Program-made: the position numbers and the translations under genes | Notes under the pieces: model-generated | Seen by the model: only the letters and a program-made list of their open reading frames with translations | What the model was told of the DNA's origin: nothing | The model's database searches: none | Shown here: piece by piece, positions 1 to 11,012 of the stretch | How positions within the stretch are numbered: the stretch's first letter is position 1 | Layout of the letters: each line of letters begins with the position of its first letter | DNA from: Gymnopus androsaceus JB14 | Taxonomy: Eukaryota; Basidiomycota; Agaricomycetes; Agaricales; Omphalotaceae | Length of the DNA: 64,000 nucleotides | Assembly: GCA_009733575.1 (NCBI GenBank) | Contig: ML769535.1 | Coordinates: 62,001 to 126,000 of the forward strand | Direction: 5' to 3'

Positions 1-800
1 GTTGGTAAATACATGTTTTGTTGATGACTGATGAATCCTTTCTAGTAATGGAGCCAAGTATGGGTCATTGGGTCAATGAAAAATGCCAGTTGGTACATTT
101 GTATTGTTTTGCATGTATGTGTATCATACTATATGAATTTAGAACATTTTACTACCAGTTTTTGGAGCATTGGGGAAGCTGGGAATTAATTCGGATGTGA
201 ATGGAATGGCGAGTTGCGAACCATGGGTTGAAGCACTGATTAGTACCAGGCACCAACTTTTTCAAACTGGGGCTCAATTGGCCCCAGAACTTATCATAAC
301 GAGGCTCGGTTTAAAAAAAGCGGGCCTGGTTTAAAATTCCCGGAACTAAACTAAGTTTGATAGATTGGGTCACCTGTGTAAATGCTGATAAGGCATATGA
401 TAGCGCATAAAGGCTGTGATATTACGGCCTCCTGTGGCATCGGCCTTTACACAGGTCCGTGCTTGTGTACTAGGAAGATCTTTTGTTTCCGAGTCGCCTT
501 TAAGTTGAAACACTGTGGCATACCAGCAACTAGGATGGTTTCTATTTTTAATTTCGCCAATGCTCCATATCTTCCAATATCTCCTTTCTTTGTGACAAGA
601 AGCAGTGCTGCAATGTGATCTTCAAACACAAACCCCAACACTCCAAGACTAATATGTACACATGAACGGCAAACTTTATTGTCTCCGAGACTTTGGAAAG
701 CCTATATATCGTGACACGGCTCAATGTGGAGTTAAATTTTCGGACCTCCCCGCCACCTCAGTATAAAGAAGCATCTTCTAAAACGTTCTATGTGCCCTCG

Positions 801-931
801 TACATCAGCAGAACCTGGGTGAATGCTACAGCACCTATAGCAGCTTATAGCAATCCATAGCAGCCACAGCACTGTACAGTGCTGTGGAATGCTATGAGGT
901 CCTATGAGGTCCTGTAAGATGCTGTAGGTTG
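801..931 (+). repeat. Dispersed repeat, copy 1 of an inverted pair
   Basis: The segment starts with ACATCAGCAGAACCTGGGTG and is made of short related words (CTATAGCA, CCATAGCA, CACAGCACTGTACAG, GCTATGAGGTC), several of them self-complementary. A diverged copy in opposite orientation lies at 1388-1533 and shares the same outer edge. No reading frame is credible. The rest of 1-1563 shows no gene I can support. Confidence 0.6.
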
Positions 932-1387
932 ACCGTTGCTCGAGTATTCTGACACCTGTCATTCCCAGCTGATGGATACGGCAACGGGGACCTTGGACGC
1001 TATTTAATCAACGGTTTTGACAAGTTCGACGTCTTTTCCTTCCCCCACTAAGCTCAACTTAACTCAGACTGTAAGTTCTGCTCTCTGGAATTTTTGACTT
1101 GGAGGCTCTAATTGTATATCTGATGACATCTTTTAGTCTCATTGAAGAAGTTTTCGATGACTGGTAGGAGGTTGCAGTTAATTAGTATACAATTTTACGC
1201 CAGTTGTGGGCCTGTTGGATGAGTTGAGTATGTATGTTGTAGTATTAGTAGTGTTTGGAATCGCCAATAAAATGATTTTATAAATATTTCGCTAGTATTT
1301 CGCTCTTGCCAGCCAGGGAATCAATTCAAAATGATAATATATTTGGTATTGAATCAATATTGAATAGAACCCTGATGGCGGCGTTCC

Positions 1388-1533
1388 CGCGAAGTCCACA
1401 GCGATCCACAGCAACCCATAGCATCCCACAGTTCTGTACAGAGGGGTACCTTGCTATGGGTCCTATGAGTGCTGTGGGTTCTGTACAGAGCTGTACAGCT
1501 CTGTACAGAACACCCAGGTTTTGCTGATGTATC
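1388..1533 (-). repeat. Dispersed repeat, copy 2 (inverted)
   Basis: Read on the minus strand this begins ACATCAGCAAAACCTGGGTG, nearly the same as the start of the 801-931 copy, and is again built of CTGTACAG, CTATGGG and CTGTGG words. It ends 30 bases before the start codon of the 7-TM gene, so it lies in that gene's promoter or 5' leader. Confidence 0.6.
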
Positions 1534-1563
1534 ATCTCTTCCTAGTAACACATACGCACCACA

Positions 1564-3054
1564 ATGAGTCCAGAAGAGACATCATTGCTCACAAGTGCCA
1601 GTGAGCTTTTCATTCGCAATTTCGCCTACATGGTTCCATTGACAATCATCTATGGTAAGTGAACATTTTAACTGTATTTCCTCTCTTGAAAGAACATTTC
1701 CTGCCCAGGAATTTATCTTGTTCTCACATTTATGGCTTTACGCACAACACTGTAAGCTTAATCTTCTCAAAAAGCTGTGTAGTACTCACTTGAAGCTCAA
1801 CAGATCGCACAACAGAACCTTATCCAATCGCACTATCCTGATTCTGCTAATAGCAACCCTGATCATTACCACAATCTACTTTTGCACCTTCGTTGCTGGG
1901 GCATTCCTCCTGATGCAGACAGCCCTCGTGAAGAACATAGAACTATCTCTGGCGGAAAGATTTTCACTTGCCAATGAAAGTGTCCTCCAAATTGATATCT
2001 GCTCGATGTGGGTTGGAGGTGACAATGGACTACTGGTGAGTTGTTTGTATGGGCTTCCTTCCGGACATGATCTTTTTCACTTATCCGTGTGCCCAAAGTA
2101 TCTCTTCAGTGATGGCATTGTTGTCTGGAGGGCATGGGCAATATGGACTGGCAGTTGCCGCATCTTAATTCTGCCAATGCTCCTATTATTTGCCACTTTT
2201 GGTTAGTTTCAAATCGGATGTCGTGGATTATGTTAATGCGACTTATAATTAATTATACGTTCCAGCGATCTTCATCGTATCTTCAACACTACGGACAATA
2301 GCATTTGTTAATCCTTCGTGGATTGCTGGGGGGCTCATGTCGAACCTTGTAGTGGCTGGATTCTCAATGAGTATCGCAACGAATCTTATCTCTACACTAC
2401 TGATTGCCATCAAGGCGCAGTAAGTCCCAATCTCTATCTTTCTGGTTGACGGTTAACTAGAAACACCACTCTTCAGCCAACACAGGAAATCATTACAGAA
2501 TGCTGGCATAGGGAGCTCCATTGCAGTTAGAATCCTCATGTTCTTGACAGAAGCCGGGTTTGTGTATATTGTATTTCAAGTATGTTGGCGTCTCACCTTG
2601 TCCGCGTTTTATGGACATCAAATTTATTATCTTGTGCAGATAATTGATGTCTGCTTAGCCTTCCTTGACGACGGCTCTCAGCTTAATAGTCCTTTCAACA
2701 TAACCACACACATCTGGGGAGTCATAATGAATCTTCTCTCAGTGCGTATTCCTAAGCCTGAGACTTCACCAGTAATTTCCACGAGTTTTATTTATTCCCT
2801 TTCTTTAGGCAACTTATCCTCCACTTGTTATCCTAATTGTGCACCATAGTCACTCCATCTCTCAGGCTAGCTCTGGTACATATCTCTCCAACTCGGTTTC
2901 TGGCCAAACACATATTTCCTTTGCCCGTTCTGCAAGTCCTATGAGTTCCACCCCGATGGAGGACCAAAGTGCATCACAATCAGACAGACAAATTATGCAC
3001 AGGAATAGGGAGAAGGAGGTTCTGAATAATATGAGGTGGAGCCAGGAAGTATGA
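1564..3054 (+). CDS. 7-TM receptor-like integral membrane protein (agaric family)
   Basis: Eight exons: 1564-1654, 1709-1751, 1816-2035, 2099-2201, 2266-2419, 2477-2579, 2640-2741 and 2809-3054. All introns are GT-AG and about 54-68 nt. They join to 353 codons plus stop without a frame break. The protein is a series of hydrophobic helices with two luminal or extracellular loops. It carries the SDGIVVWRAW segment that marks a large family of uncharacterised fungal 7-TM proteins, then an HRKSLQ loop and a hydrophilic Ser-rich tail. The family is thought to sit in membranes; ligand and function are unknown. I place it by architecture and that motif, not by close homology. The start is the first ATG in frame with the rest. 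Confidence 0.85.
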
Positions 3055-3638
3055 ATATCAATAATTTTACTCAGGGTCACATAAAGTGATGGTCCCAGTT
3101 TTGTTTTGACAATATAACTGGAACAAGTAAATATTTTTTCATGGTCTCGGTGGTAGCAATACAATGTCCAAGAATTCTTTGAGCCTACTTGCAAGCTCCC
3201 CTCATGAGAATGCTATTCTATATTAGGGAGAAAGTGGGAATTTTTAGCATAGAATAAGGAAAAACTTTTTTTTTTTTTTGAGATGGGATGTCATCACCAT
3301 TGGAAAGAGCAGCATTGAAAACAAGGGGGACAACTTATCCCATAAAATTCAGTTAAGAACCTAGTGAGATATTGGAGGAGTGAGCTGAGCACTTACCTGC
3401 ATTTTCAGCAGCCTGCCTGCCAGATGCCCCAGTAAGTGTCAGCGACTAGTTCCCCACAACACGAGGTACCAGGTGTCACAACTTCCGACTTAAGCAAAGA
3501 CAAGAACAATGAGAAAAAGAGAAGAAGATGATATTGAGAACTAGGAGGTATTGACAAGATTGAAGCTAAGGACTAGGCTACAGCTACAACTACTATATAT
3601 ACTAAAGTATGAACCCTAAAGATGGACACGAGTCCAGA

Positions 3639-3754
3639 CAGGTACCTGTGGCCTCAAAGGGATGACCTGTGACCTGCCCCGGATCCGTGGGAAAAAGGTC
3701 CGGTATAACCGGGATCCGTGGCAGGTATACCTGCAGGTACCTGTATGACCTGTT
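3639..3754 (+). repeat. GGTACCTG/GGATCC cluster, copy 1
   Basis: A dense mix of CAGGTACCTG, GACCTG and CCGGGATCCGTGG words. It aligns in the same orientation with 4475-4624, sharing the order GATGACCTGTGACCTG, then CCGGATCCGTGGGAAA, then GTATACCTGCAGGTACCTGT. Many words are palindromic. Confidence 0.6.
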
Positions 3755-4474
3755 GAAAAATTTTAATCTAGGTTTTCAGTACTTGTTAGTAATAAATATT
3801 ATGCCATTGCTTCCAGTAATAAGTATCAGTATTAAATAGCATGGACTGGAAGTAATACAATGACTATCTTTTTGATAAAGTATTTAGCCTAAGCTTTGTC
3901 AGGATTCAGTACTATACTAGTATTGTATTAGCAGTAACAACTTAATAAGTATAGGAGTTTGAGAGCATACAAAGACCCAGGGCTCACCTGTGTGTACCTG
4001 GACTGACCAGAAATACAGGTACCTGCATTTCAAAACCATATAAGATTATTATAAAGGTAACATTAATTATTTTCTGTAGTCTACTTCATGTGTCAAGCAC
4101 CATCACTTAGTCCTAGCATTACACTTACTAGTAGAAAACTAGTAATACTGGCTATTACCACCGGTATGCTGTACCTAATGCTTAAGCTGTAACTTAGTCT
4201 GGAGTAACTAGTACTAATGCAGGAATTGGTATCAATATATTATAAGTAGAGAAAACAGCCATTATACTAGTTAATTATAGCTTACTAGCACTATTGTATT
4301 CAAAACATACCAATACTAGACTATAGTACTAATATATACAGTCAATATTGACTAGTATTAAACAGATACTAGTGTTAATAACTGCATCAGGTATGAATGT
4401 ACTAATATCAGTCAAACTTTAATGAAATTACTCAATATTTACAGCACTTGAGTAGTAAAAATTTTATTGATGCC

Positions 4475-4624
4475 GGATCCACAGGTACCTGCAGGTCATT
4501 AAAAATATCCCAAAGGATGACCTGTGACCTGTGCCGGATCCGTGGGAAACAGGTACCGGGATCCGCAGGTCAAATACCTGCGGGTATTCCCATGGGTATA
4601 CCTGCAGGTACCTGTTCCGGATCT
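4475..4624 (+). repeat. GGTACCTG/GGATCC cluster, copy 2
   Basis: Second copy of the cluster at 3639-3754, same order and orientation, slightly longer because of extra CAGGTACC and GGGTATTCCC words. A short relic (CAGGTACCTG) also lies near 4016-4027. The intervening 720 bases are AT-rich and non-coding. Confidence 0.6.
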
Positions 4625-4646
4625 GGACTTGTGTCCATCATTACGT

Positions 4647-4793
4647 GTCAGCGCCAACCTAAAGTACGCTATATTAGGACAGGGAAGCAGATATTTTGGT
4701 GTAAAATACACTATAATTGGACAGGAAAATCGCCAAAATTGCGCCCTAAAATACGCTATTCCGGACAAAGTTTGGGGGAGTTTCCGAGGTCCT
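4647..4793 (-). mobile_element. MITE fragment, same family as 43608-44199
   Basis: Read on the minus strand, the end is AGGACCTCGGAAACT, then a C-rich run, then TTTGTCCGGAATAGCGTATT and TTTAGGGC. This matches the 5' end of the complete element at 43608-44199. The far side has the same CCTAAAGTACGCTAT and GTCAGCGCC blocks. Only one terminus is recognisable, so this copy is truncated. Confidence 0.65.
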
Positions 4794-5375
4794 CCTGTTG
4801 CTGTAACTCGGATCTTGTGTGCTGGCAGACTTGTTAGCAGCCCCACCTGCAATTGTCAACAATGCCACCTTGTTGATGTCTGATCCTTATCACGTTTTTG
4901 GGACATTCTTGCTCATGATGAGGTTAGCATCATCATTCTGGGAAGTTTCAAGCTGTTCCCGTCAGCGAGTGCAAGGAGTCGTATTTATGTGGGAGTATTT
5001 CCTTTAAGGGCCTTTTCTTGCATTTCCAGAGATGGCAGCTGGAGCAGGACAGGCTTTTGCGTGTCTGGAGAGAGAAGTTGGAAAAAGAAATGCATTTGGA
5101 AGCTATTGTTTGCCATCTCATTAATCTGTTGATGAATTCAAGTTTGGGCTGTTTCCTACCTTTAGAAGTGTAGTACTCATTCTTATTCACATAATTCTTT
5201 AATGTCATTATCTATTAGTGGTCATCTCTCTGCTGGTACTCATAATTACACTGCTTATAGACTTCTCATATTATCAGCATGAGTTTATTTGCTTAGTAAG
5301 CGCCAGGGTGGGAGTCGGGACTTGCCGTAGCACGCGGCGCTACGATAAGCATTACACCCACTACTTTGAACGTGC

Positions 5376-7148
5376 ATGTCACTGTCAGAGCCAGCTAATC
5401 TTTTATCGCCTTGGAACACAGATCACTCACCATTTGCCTCTGTGATTGGAACAAATCATGTTCCCTCTACAGCTGAACTGAAGAGTCTCCAGGCTCACCT
5501 CGTTCATCCTCAGCTTGAACTCTCCCGCCTGGAAACGGAAATCGATCGCGTGCAAACAGTCCTTAGCAATCTACTATCGGAGAAGCGACAAATCGGAAAC
5601 TACATCGAGGCTCACAGAGCTTTGGCTTCGCCAGTTCGTCAGATTCCTCCGGAGACACTTGCCGAAATATTCATCCAGTGTCTCCCCACTGAGCCTTCAT
5701 ATCCAGTCCGAAACCTGAATGAGGCACCTTTACTTTTCACGATAATTTGTCGGCATTGGAGAAATGTCGCGCTCGCCGCTCCTCTTTTGTGGAACTCATT
5801 GCATCTCTTCCCTCCTCCGCATTTGAGTGAGGATGCTTGCTCTCGACGGATCGCAGGAGTAACGATGTGGTTGAAGCGATCTGGGTCACTTCCACTGTCC
5901 ATTTCCTTTCATGGCCATACGGATCTCCACCGTGCGTGGAATCCCATGGTGGAGATTTCTGATTTACAGACGGCCATGCCACAAACGAATATGGAGACGA
6001 TGATCCGCTCATTAATGCAGTTCAGTGATAGGTTTAGAGACGTATTCTTGTCTCTGACCTCCACAAGTCTCACAAGCTTCAACAAACTATCCCCATCCCT
6101 TTTCCCTTCTCTCGTATCATTGCAGGTGCGAGATGAAGATTCACAATTTGGCATGAGTTGGTCATCGGATGACCCAGCTTTTTCGCCTCTTCTTTCTCGG
6201 ATGCCGCTCTTGAAGATGCTGGAGATTAATGAGGTTTTTGTCCCAGACAAGAATTTCCACTTGCTACCCTGCAATTGGAGAAATATAACCAAACTCGCTA
6301 TCAACAACACCTTGACTCCTGTCAAAGTGACAGCTATTTTGGCAGAAACTCCTGGGATTCGGTCAATATCTTTCCTCATAGCATTGGGGGATGATATGTT
6401 TAGTACTGTGGTACATCTCAAGGATCTTACTGAAATCCAATTGTTGGTCTTTCCAAGCCAGTCAATGGAGGATGAAGCCTTGTATAGTTTTTTTCAGACC
6501 CAAGTCACTTCTATCACCAATTGCATCCGGTGTTCCGCTTTGCGAGTGCTCGACTTTTCATCTGATTGGCCAATGTTGACCATTTCGAAGTGGCCGTTTT
6601 CTCGACTGCCGTTACACACTTTGGAAACATTGAACCTGAATATGCCACTAACATCGAACGCCTTAACAGAATGTCTTTCACAAACTCCGAATCTAATCAC
6701 CTTTCAATTCAAAACTACTATGTGGCCGGAACATCCTCTCCGGGACTCCCACCTTTCCAGTCTTACATACTTGCCCAACAATCCCAATCCCATGTGGCCT
6801 CAGCTACAAAACATTCGAATCCTCCACCAAATGGACCGGGATCATTTGATCCCTTCAAGTACAACCACAAGTGCTACATCATTGACGACTTTCCTTGAGA
6901 GTCGATACCTTGAAAAGACACCATTGAAATCATGCGAAGTGTTGTACCGCGCCGAGCCTGATCCCTCCTTCTCCGCAGCAGAGCTGAATATTCTGCGAAA
7001 CCTCAAACACAATGGGTTGAAGCTCCGCTTACACGTCCAGGCTAAACCTCCATATCCTGTTTCCCCTGATTCACCCGATATAGGGATTGAGTATCATTCA
7101 AGCCATTCAGGCATGGAAGGTCATTTCGGTGCAGTGGTCATTATTTGA
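5376..7148 (+). CDS. F-box protein, agaric coiled-coil type
   Basis: One uninterrupted frame of 590 residues. Residues about 35-90 form a heptad-like segment (LQAHLVHPQLELSRLETEID...). The F-box-like motif SPVRQIPPETLAEIFIQCL follows at about 96-114, then ICRHWRNVALAAPLLWNSL, the usual second half of the motif. The remaining 450 residues are leucine-rich and LRR-like without regular repeats. F-box proteins link substrates to SCF ubiquitin ligases through Skp1; the substrate here is unknown. The start chosen is the first ATG, as in sibling genes where a short N-terminal segment precedes the coil. An intact intronless frame suggests a working gene. Confidence 0.9.
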   Translation: MSLSEPANLLSPWNTDHSPFASVIGTNHVPSTAELKSLQAHLVHPQLELSRLETEIDRVQTVLSNLLSEKRQIGNYIEAHRALASPVRQIPPETLAEIFIQCLPTEPSYPVRNLNEAPLLFTIICRHWRNVALAAPLLWNSLHLFPPPHLSEDACSRRIAGVTMWLKRSGSLPLSISFHGHTDLHRAWNPMVEISDLQTAMPQTNMETMIRSLMQFSDRFRDVFLSLTSTSLTSFNKLSPSLFPSLVSLQVRDEDSQFGMSWSSDDPAFSPLLSRMPLLKMLEINEVFVPDKNFHLLPCNWRNITKLAINNTLTPVKVTAILAETPGIRSISFLIALGDDMFSTVVHLKDLTEIQLLVFPSQSMEDEALYSFFQTQVTSITNCIRCSALRVLDFSSDWPMLTISKWPFSRLPLHTLETLNLNMPLTSNALTECLSQTPNLITFQFKTTMWPEHPLRDSHLSSLTYLPNNPNPMWPQLQNIRILHQMDRDHLIPSSTTTSATSLTTFLESRYLEKTPLKSCEVLYRAEPDPSFSAAELNILRNLKHNGLKLRLHVQAKPPYPVSPDSPDIGIEYHSSHSGMEGHFGAVVII

Positions 7149-7740
7149 ATATCTGATTCGCTCGTAAAGTCAGCGTCTTACTGCAATCTAATGTATCCTT
7201 AGTACTTGAATTCCTTGGATGTCGCGTCCCTCACACGTAGCACGGTCCTTAGGTAGAGCTTGACCGAAGCGCCGGAATCTTTCTTCCTACATTATTTCAT
7301 CTTTCTTTGAAAAGAGATAACAATGTCGTATAGCTAAGTCTCGAGTTAAATGAATGCATTAGCCATACTTTATTTACCAGTCTCTCAGCTTCTCACAGGA
7401 TAATCCCATAGGGCGCTACTGGATTGCAGTGCTGTGTGAGCGAGATCATGAGGTACGAGCGAGCTGGATAAAGTAAAGGAGAAGGCGGACTCGCAAGGGA
7501 AGTAAGTAATGATAGAGAATTATTAACGAGTCCCAGGGCCCAACGCATGAAACGAGTCTGCACAAATTGAAGACGGTGAAAGCAGGTCTTGTCGATGTTT
7601 AGCATGTTGTGGAGCCTAAGGAATGGACAGAGTATGCGGAGTCGGTGCCATCTAATTTATGTGCCATCTAATTTTTGATAACGGAGTACATTGATACCGA
7701 AATCAAGTAGAGAAAGAAAGCAATCAATACTGTCGGAAGG
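7149..7740. other. No gene seen
   Basis: This is the 3' flank of the preceding F-box gene. I found no credible frame, RNA gene or repeat structure. Confidence 0.5.
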
Positions 7741-8075
7741 CGATATGAACTCCCGCCAATTCTTTTCAATCTTCAACCTTGTGAGGAGTATGTATTCCAT
7801 TCACTGATTTACCAAAAGTTGTGCTCACTCTCGGAATTTAAACTCTGCGTCCAGTGGAATAACCTCATCTTTTAGCGCAGCTAAATGTCTCAACACTTTT
7901 GTATTTTTGAGTACTATCAGGAAGCATTAGCGCAAAGATCAAATGAGCTGCAAGGCCACCTAATTTTTTACAGTGATTCCGGAGCCACGAATCCACCCAG
8001 TAGAAAGGAAATAGATGATACTTATGTTAGATGTGTCGATAACGATGAGAGAGCGAGTCCTTGTATCTGTAAGTA
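7741..8075 (-). pseudogene. Decayed duplicate of an F-box gene 3' end
   Basis: On the minus strand 7741-7920 aligns with the terminal exon of the neighbouring F-box/LRR gene (8364-8573): CTGATAGTACTCAAAAAT, then ALKDEVIPLDAEFKFRE against ALKDGVIPLDTEFRFRE, then LLTRLKI against LLTKLKI. It has two in-frame stops and a one-base deletion near the start. Weaker similarity to the preceding intron and exon runs to about 8075. It lies 290 bases beyond the gene it copies, in the same direction. Confidence 0.75.
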
Positions 8076-8363
8076 GCAACACATTCCTCTGCTGCCATAC
8101 TTGCCATTGACTAATCCATTGTGGTCAAGTTTGTATTCGAAAGTCTGAATCAATACATTGTGCTATAGTCGAGAGCTGCGACGAGTCTAAAAACTATATG
8201 CCAACCACCAGAAAAGCACGGCGGTCCCCAAACAAGCTTGTACAAAAAGAAGGGCGAGTCAAAAAACAAAATATAGCCGTAATATAGCATGCGACGATAG
8301 GGGCTGTTGGAGTGCCGAGTCCAAAAAAAAAGCAAGGAAAGAATATTCGCTTCGATCTTCATA

Positions 8364-10178
8364 TTAGGAAATGTAAACTCCCAACCGCCGTATATCGTCT
8401 AGTCGAGGACGATCGCGGCCAGCAATCTTCAACTTTGTGAGGAGTAGGCAATCCTGCCTCCACTGATCTACCAAAAACTGGGCTCGCTCTCGGAATCTAA
8501 ACTCTGTGTCCAGTGGAATAACTCCATCTTTCAGCGCAGCTACATGCCTTAAAACTTTGCCAATTTTTGAGTACTATCAGAAAGCTTTAACACAAAGATC
8601 ATAGAAAAGCCACAAGGACATTACCTGAGCAAGGGAAAACGTTATCGGGAAGGCACCTATACTGTTGAATGTGTCGTGCATCGATAGAGCATCCTATGAA
8701 AGGCTTCTCAAGAAAAGCATGACACTAGAAATACAAAGAATTACCTGCCTGGAATCGGAAATTTGTTTGTCTGGACTGAGGAATGCTTTTTGAACTACGT
8801 GCCTCCAGTTTCGAACCTTAACAGCCATCGGATCATGTGGGTGAACCTTATATAATAGGTAGAACCCCCCACTCTTCAATCTCGGCCACGCCAGAGCAAT
8901 CGATTTGATCTCCTGCCAGGGTAAATCAAAAGGATAGCCTAGCTCAAACGATTCAAGGTTGGAACATTTAAGGATAGGTTTAATATCCTCAAAATGAATG
9001 ACGCTCTCCGACAGAAAACATAATGTGTCGTGGCTAGGACGATAAAATCGAAGCCCAGCAAGACATAGTTTCTTTAGGCGGTGTCCAACTTGCGAAATGC
9101 TTCCACAAAGTTTATGCACTTGGAATGGTGTGTCCTCAGACTCGGAAACTACGGCCAAGTTGGTCAGACGTAGCGGATCATGGCCAAAAAGATGTTCGAG
9201 AATTAAAGATGCAAGCCCGAACCCACAGCGTAGTGAAAGGGTTTCCAATTTGTCGAATGCAGGGAGTGAAATAGAAGCAAGTGATGTGGCTATACTAGCC
9301 GGCTGGTGCCAATAATGCAAATCGTAATCGACCGAAAAGCTGACTTGCTCGAGATGACAACAATTCTGGATTTCAGAAAATACACCGATAGGATCCGGAA
9401 ATCCGGGAAGCACGACATTCCGTAAACGAGGCAAAGACCGAATCAACTCAAAAAGAGGTTTCTTGAGTTCGGGGTCGGGGCGCAAAGAAACAACCAGGGT
9501 ATCCAAGTTGGGCATTCGCTCGGATATATGTCCAAAGAACACGATACGACGGGCATTATACCAAGCTGAATGCTGAAAGATGTCAGGAAAGGCCGTACTA
9601 GCGCTATCATGCATGATTCTGAAGGCCCTCACGCCATCATGCATAAATAGCGCTGCGTAAGCTTCATCAGCCATGTTCCCGGAAAGCTCGTTCCAGTTCA
9701 ATGTAATGAGATTGGGTAGAAGTGGCAGCTTCGGCTGCAAGAGCAAAATGTCATCCAGGATGGATGTTATATCGATATTTCCTGGAGGCAGGCTGAAGGC
9801 GCGAACTCGCGAGGCGTATCATGGCTTCGAATCGCTGCAGTTGGTTTTGGCTTGGTTTTTCATCGAATTTCTGGCAGTCGTAAAGAAATGAAATGAGAGT
9901 GTTTTAGCAAAGAAATCACATCACGAACGTATGTAGTAGTGAGTAGAGGTAGATCGCCGTTGATGCCATCTTGCAACGTTTCCGAAATGGGTGCCAGGAG
10001 TGCGAAGAGGATGGCGCAACTTGACATCAACTTCAACTTCATACCACAAAAAGTCTAGACATATTTCGGCCCACTGTCGGTTGACTAAGAGGGCAGATCT
10101 TTGGAGATCAATGGGCTCCAGATGAGAAAGGATTTGGACCAACAACTCTGGGATTTCGAGTGGCCAAGGCTCAGTCAT
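8364..10178 (-). pseudogene. F-box/LRR gene with two reading-frame breaks
   Basis: The N-terminus (start 10178) reads MTEPWPLEIPELLVQILSHL, then LVNRQWAEICLDFLWYEV, a canonical F-box of the kind followed by LFALLAPI in agarics. A frame break of one base near 10015 is needed to reach LFALLAPISETL. Exon 1 then runs to about 9934 (intron GTTCGT...CCAG), and a second one-base break near 9813 is needed to go from LQRFEA to YASRVRAFSLPPG. After that a long clean LRR-like frame runs to 8744. Two introns follow, with a 69-base exon near 8624-8692 (DALSMHDTFNSIGAFPITF) and a final exon 8573-8364 (YSKIGKVLRHVAALKDG...). Either a recent pseudogene or two sequencing errors. Its function would be SCF substrate choice. 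Confidence 0.75.
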
Positions 10179-11012
10179 CTTTTTGCACGCTGCAAGTTCA
10201 ACTTGATACAAATAGTAAGCGCCACAATTCACGTCAGTACGATGACACTGTCACTCACATACAGAAAAATCGGTAGGCACACGCTCTAACGCGTGAAGGA
10301 GATATCGCACAATACAGTAGATGAGAGTAAGAAGAAAGAATAAATATGTATGTAACGCGTAAACGCTCGGGCGTTTGTTTTTTTTTGGAAACGAACAGCG
10401 CATCTAATAATCTATGCATAACGCCCAAGGCCCAACAGTAGTCACATTTTGGCATAGTTCGAAACGCGGTACATATGCCAGAGAAAGAGAAGAAAAAAAT
10501 GTAATAATTATGAAGTAAAAAAAAAAAAGTTCGATGGATATGATCATACTAAGTAATAAAAGGTGGAACAGTTCTTTGTCGTGATACTCGTAAGCACAGC
10601 GTAAACGCAACGCAATGAAGCAAGAGGACAAAGAAGGAAGGAAGGAAGAGTTCGATAGGATGGTAGGCGGAGTTGTGATGCAGACGAGAGCGAGAGCAGT
10701 AAGCGGAGGGTAGGAGGTAAATAAACAAGCAATGGAACGGTAGCGCTACCAGGTATGAAATTAAGTATAGACTAGCAATGCACAACAACAACAACAACAA
10801 TCATACGCGACAAGCACCCAGCAACAATCGCCAGAGCCGGCAACACGATACAAAATGTACTCGGGCTAGGGGCAGGGTAAGGCAAGGCAAAGAACAGGAA
10901 AGGGGAACGAGGAGAAAAAGAGGAACGGCAAACATTTACAATATGTAAGAGTCAATAGATGATGCATAAATAATCGCCAACTCTGAGCTTGGTAGAGGTG
11001 CGAGTTGAGCGC
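10179..11012. other. Intergenic, with a small microsatellite
   Basis: No supported gene. It contains A- and T-runs, and a short (AAC)n microsatellite at 10785-10800. The right part is likely the 3' untranslated region of the minus-strand membrane protein gene. Confidence 0.5.

Larger units (their letters stand above)
3055..5375. other. Repeat-rich gene-free stretch
   Basis: No supported gene. It contains two GGTACCTG/GGATCC clusters (3639-3754, 4475-4624), an AT-rich spacer full of ACTAGT and AGTATT words between them, and a MITE end (4647-4793). The stretch 4860-5375 holds the upstream region of the F-box gene and shows no further features. Confidence 0.6.

Noticed and set aside
4448..4883. 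Overlapping frames of 117-129 residues on both strands
   Set aside because: They fall within the GGTACCTG cluster and MITE end, have simultaneous open frames on both strands from sequence bias, and show no motif.
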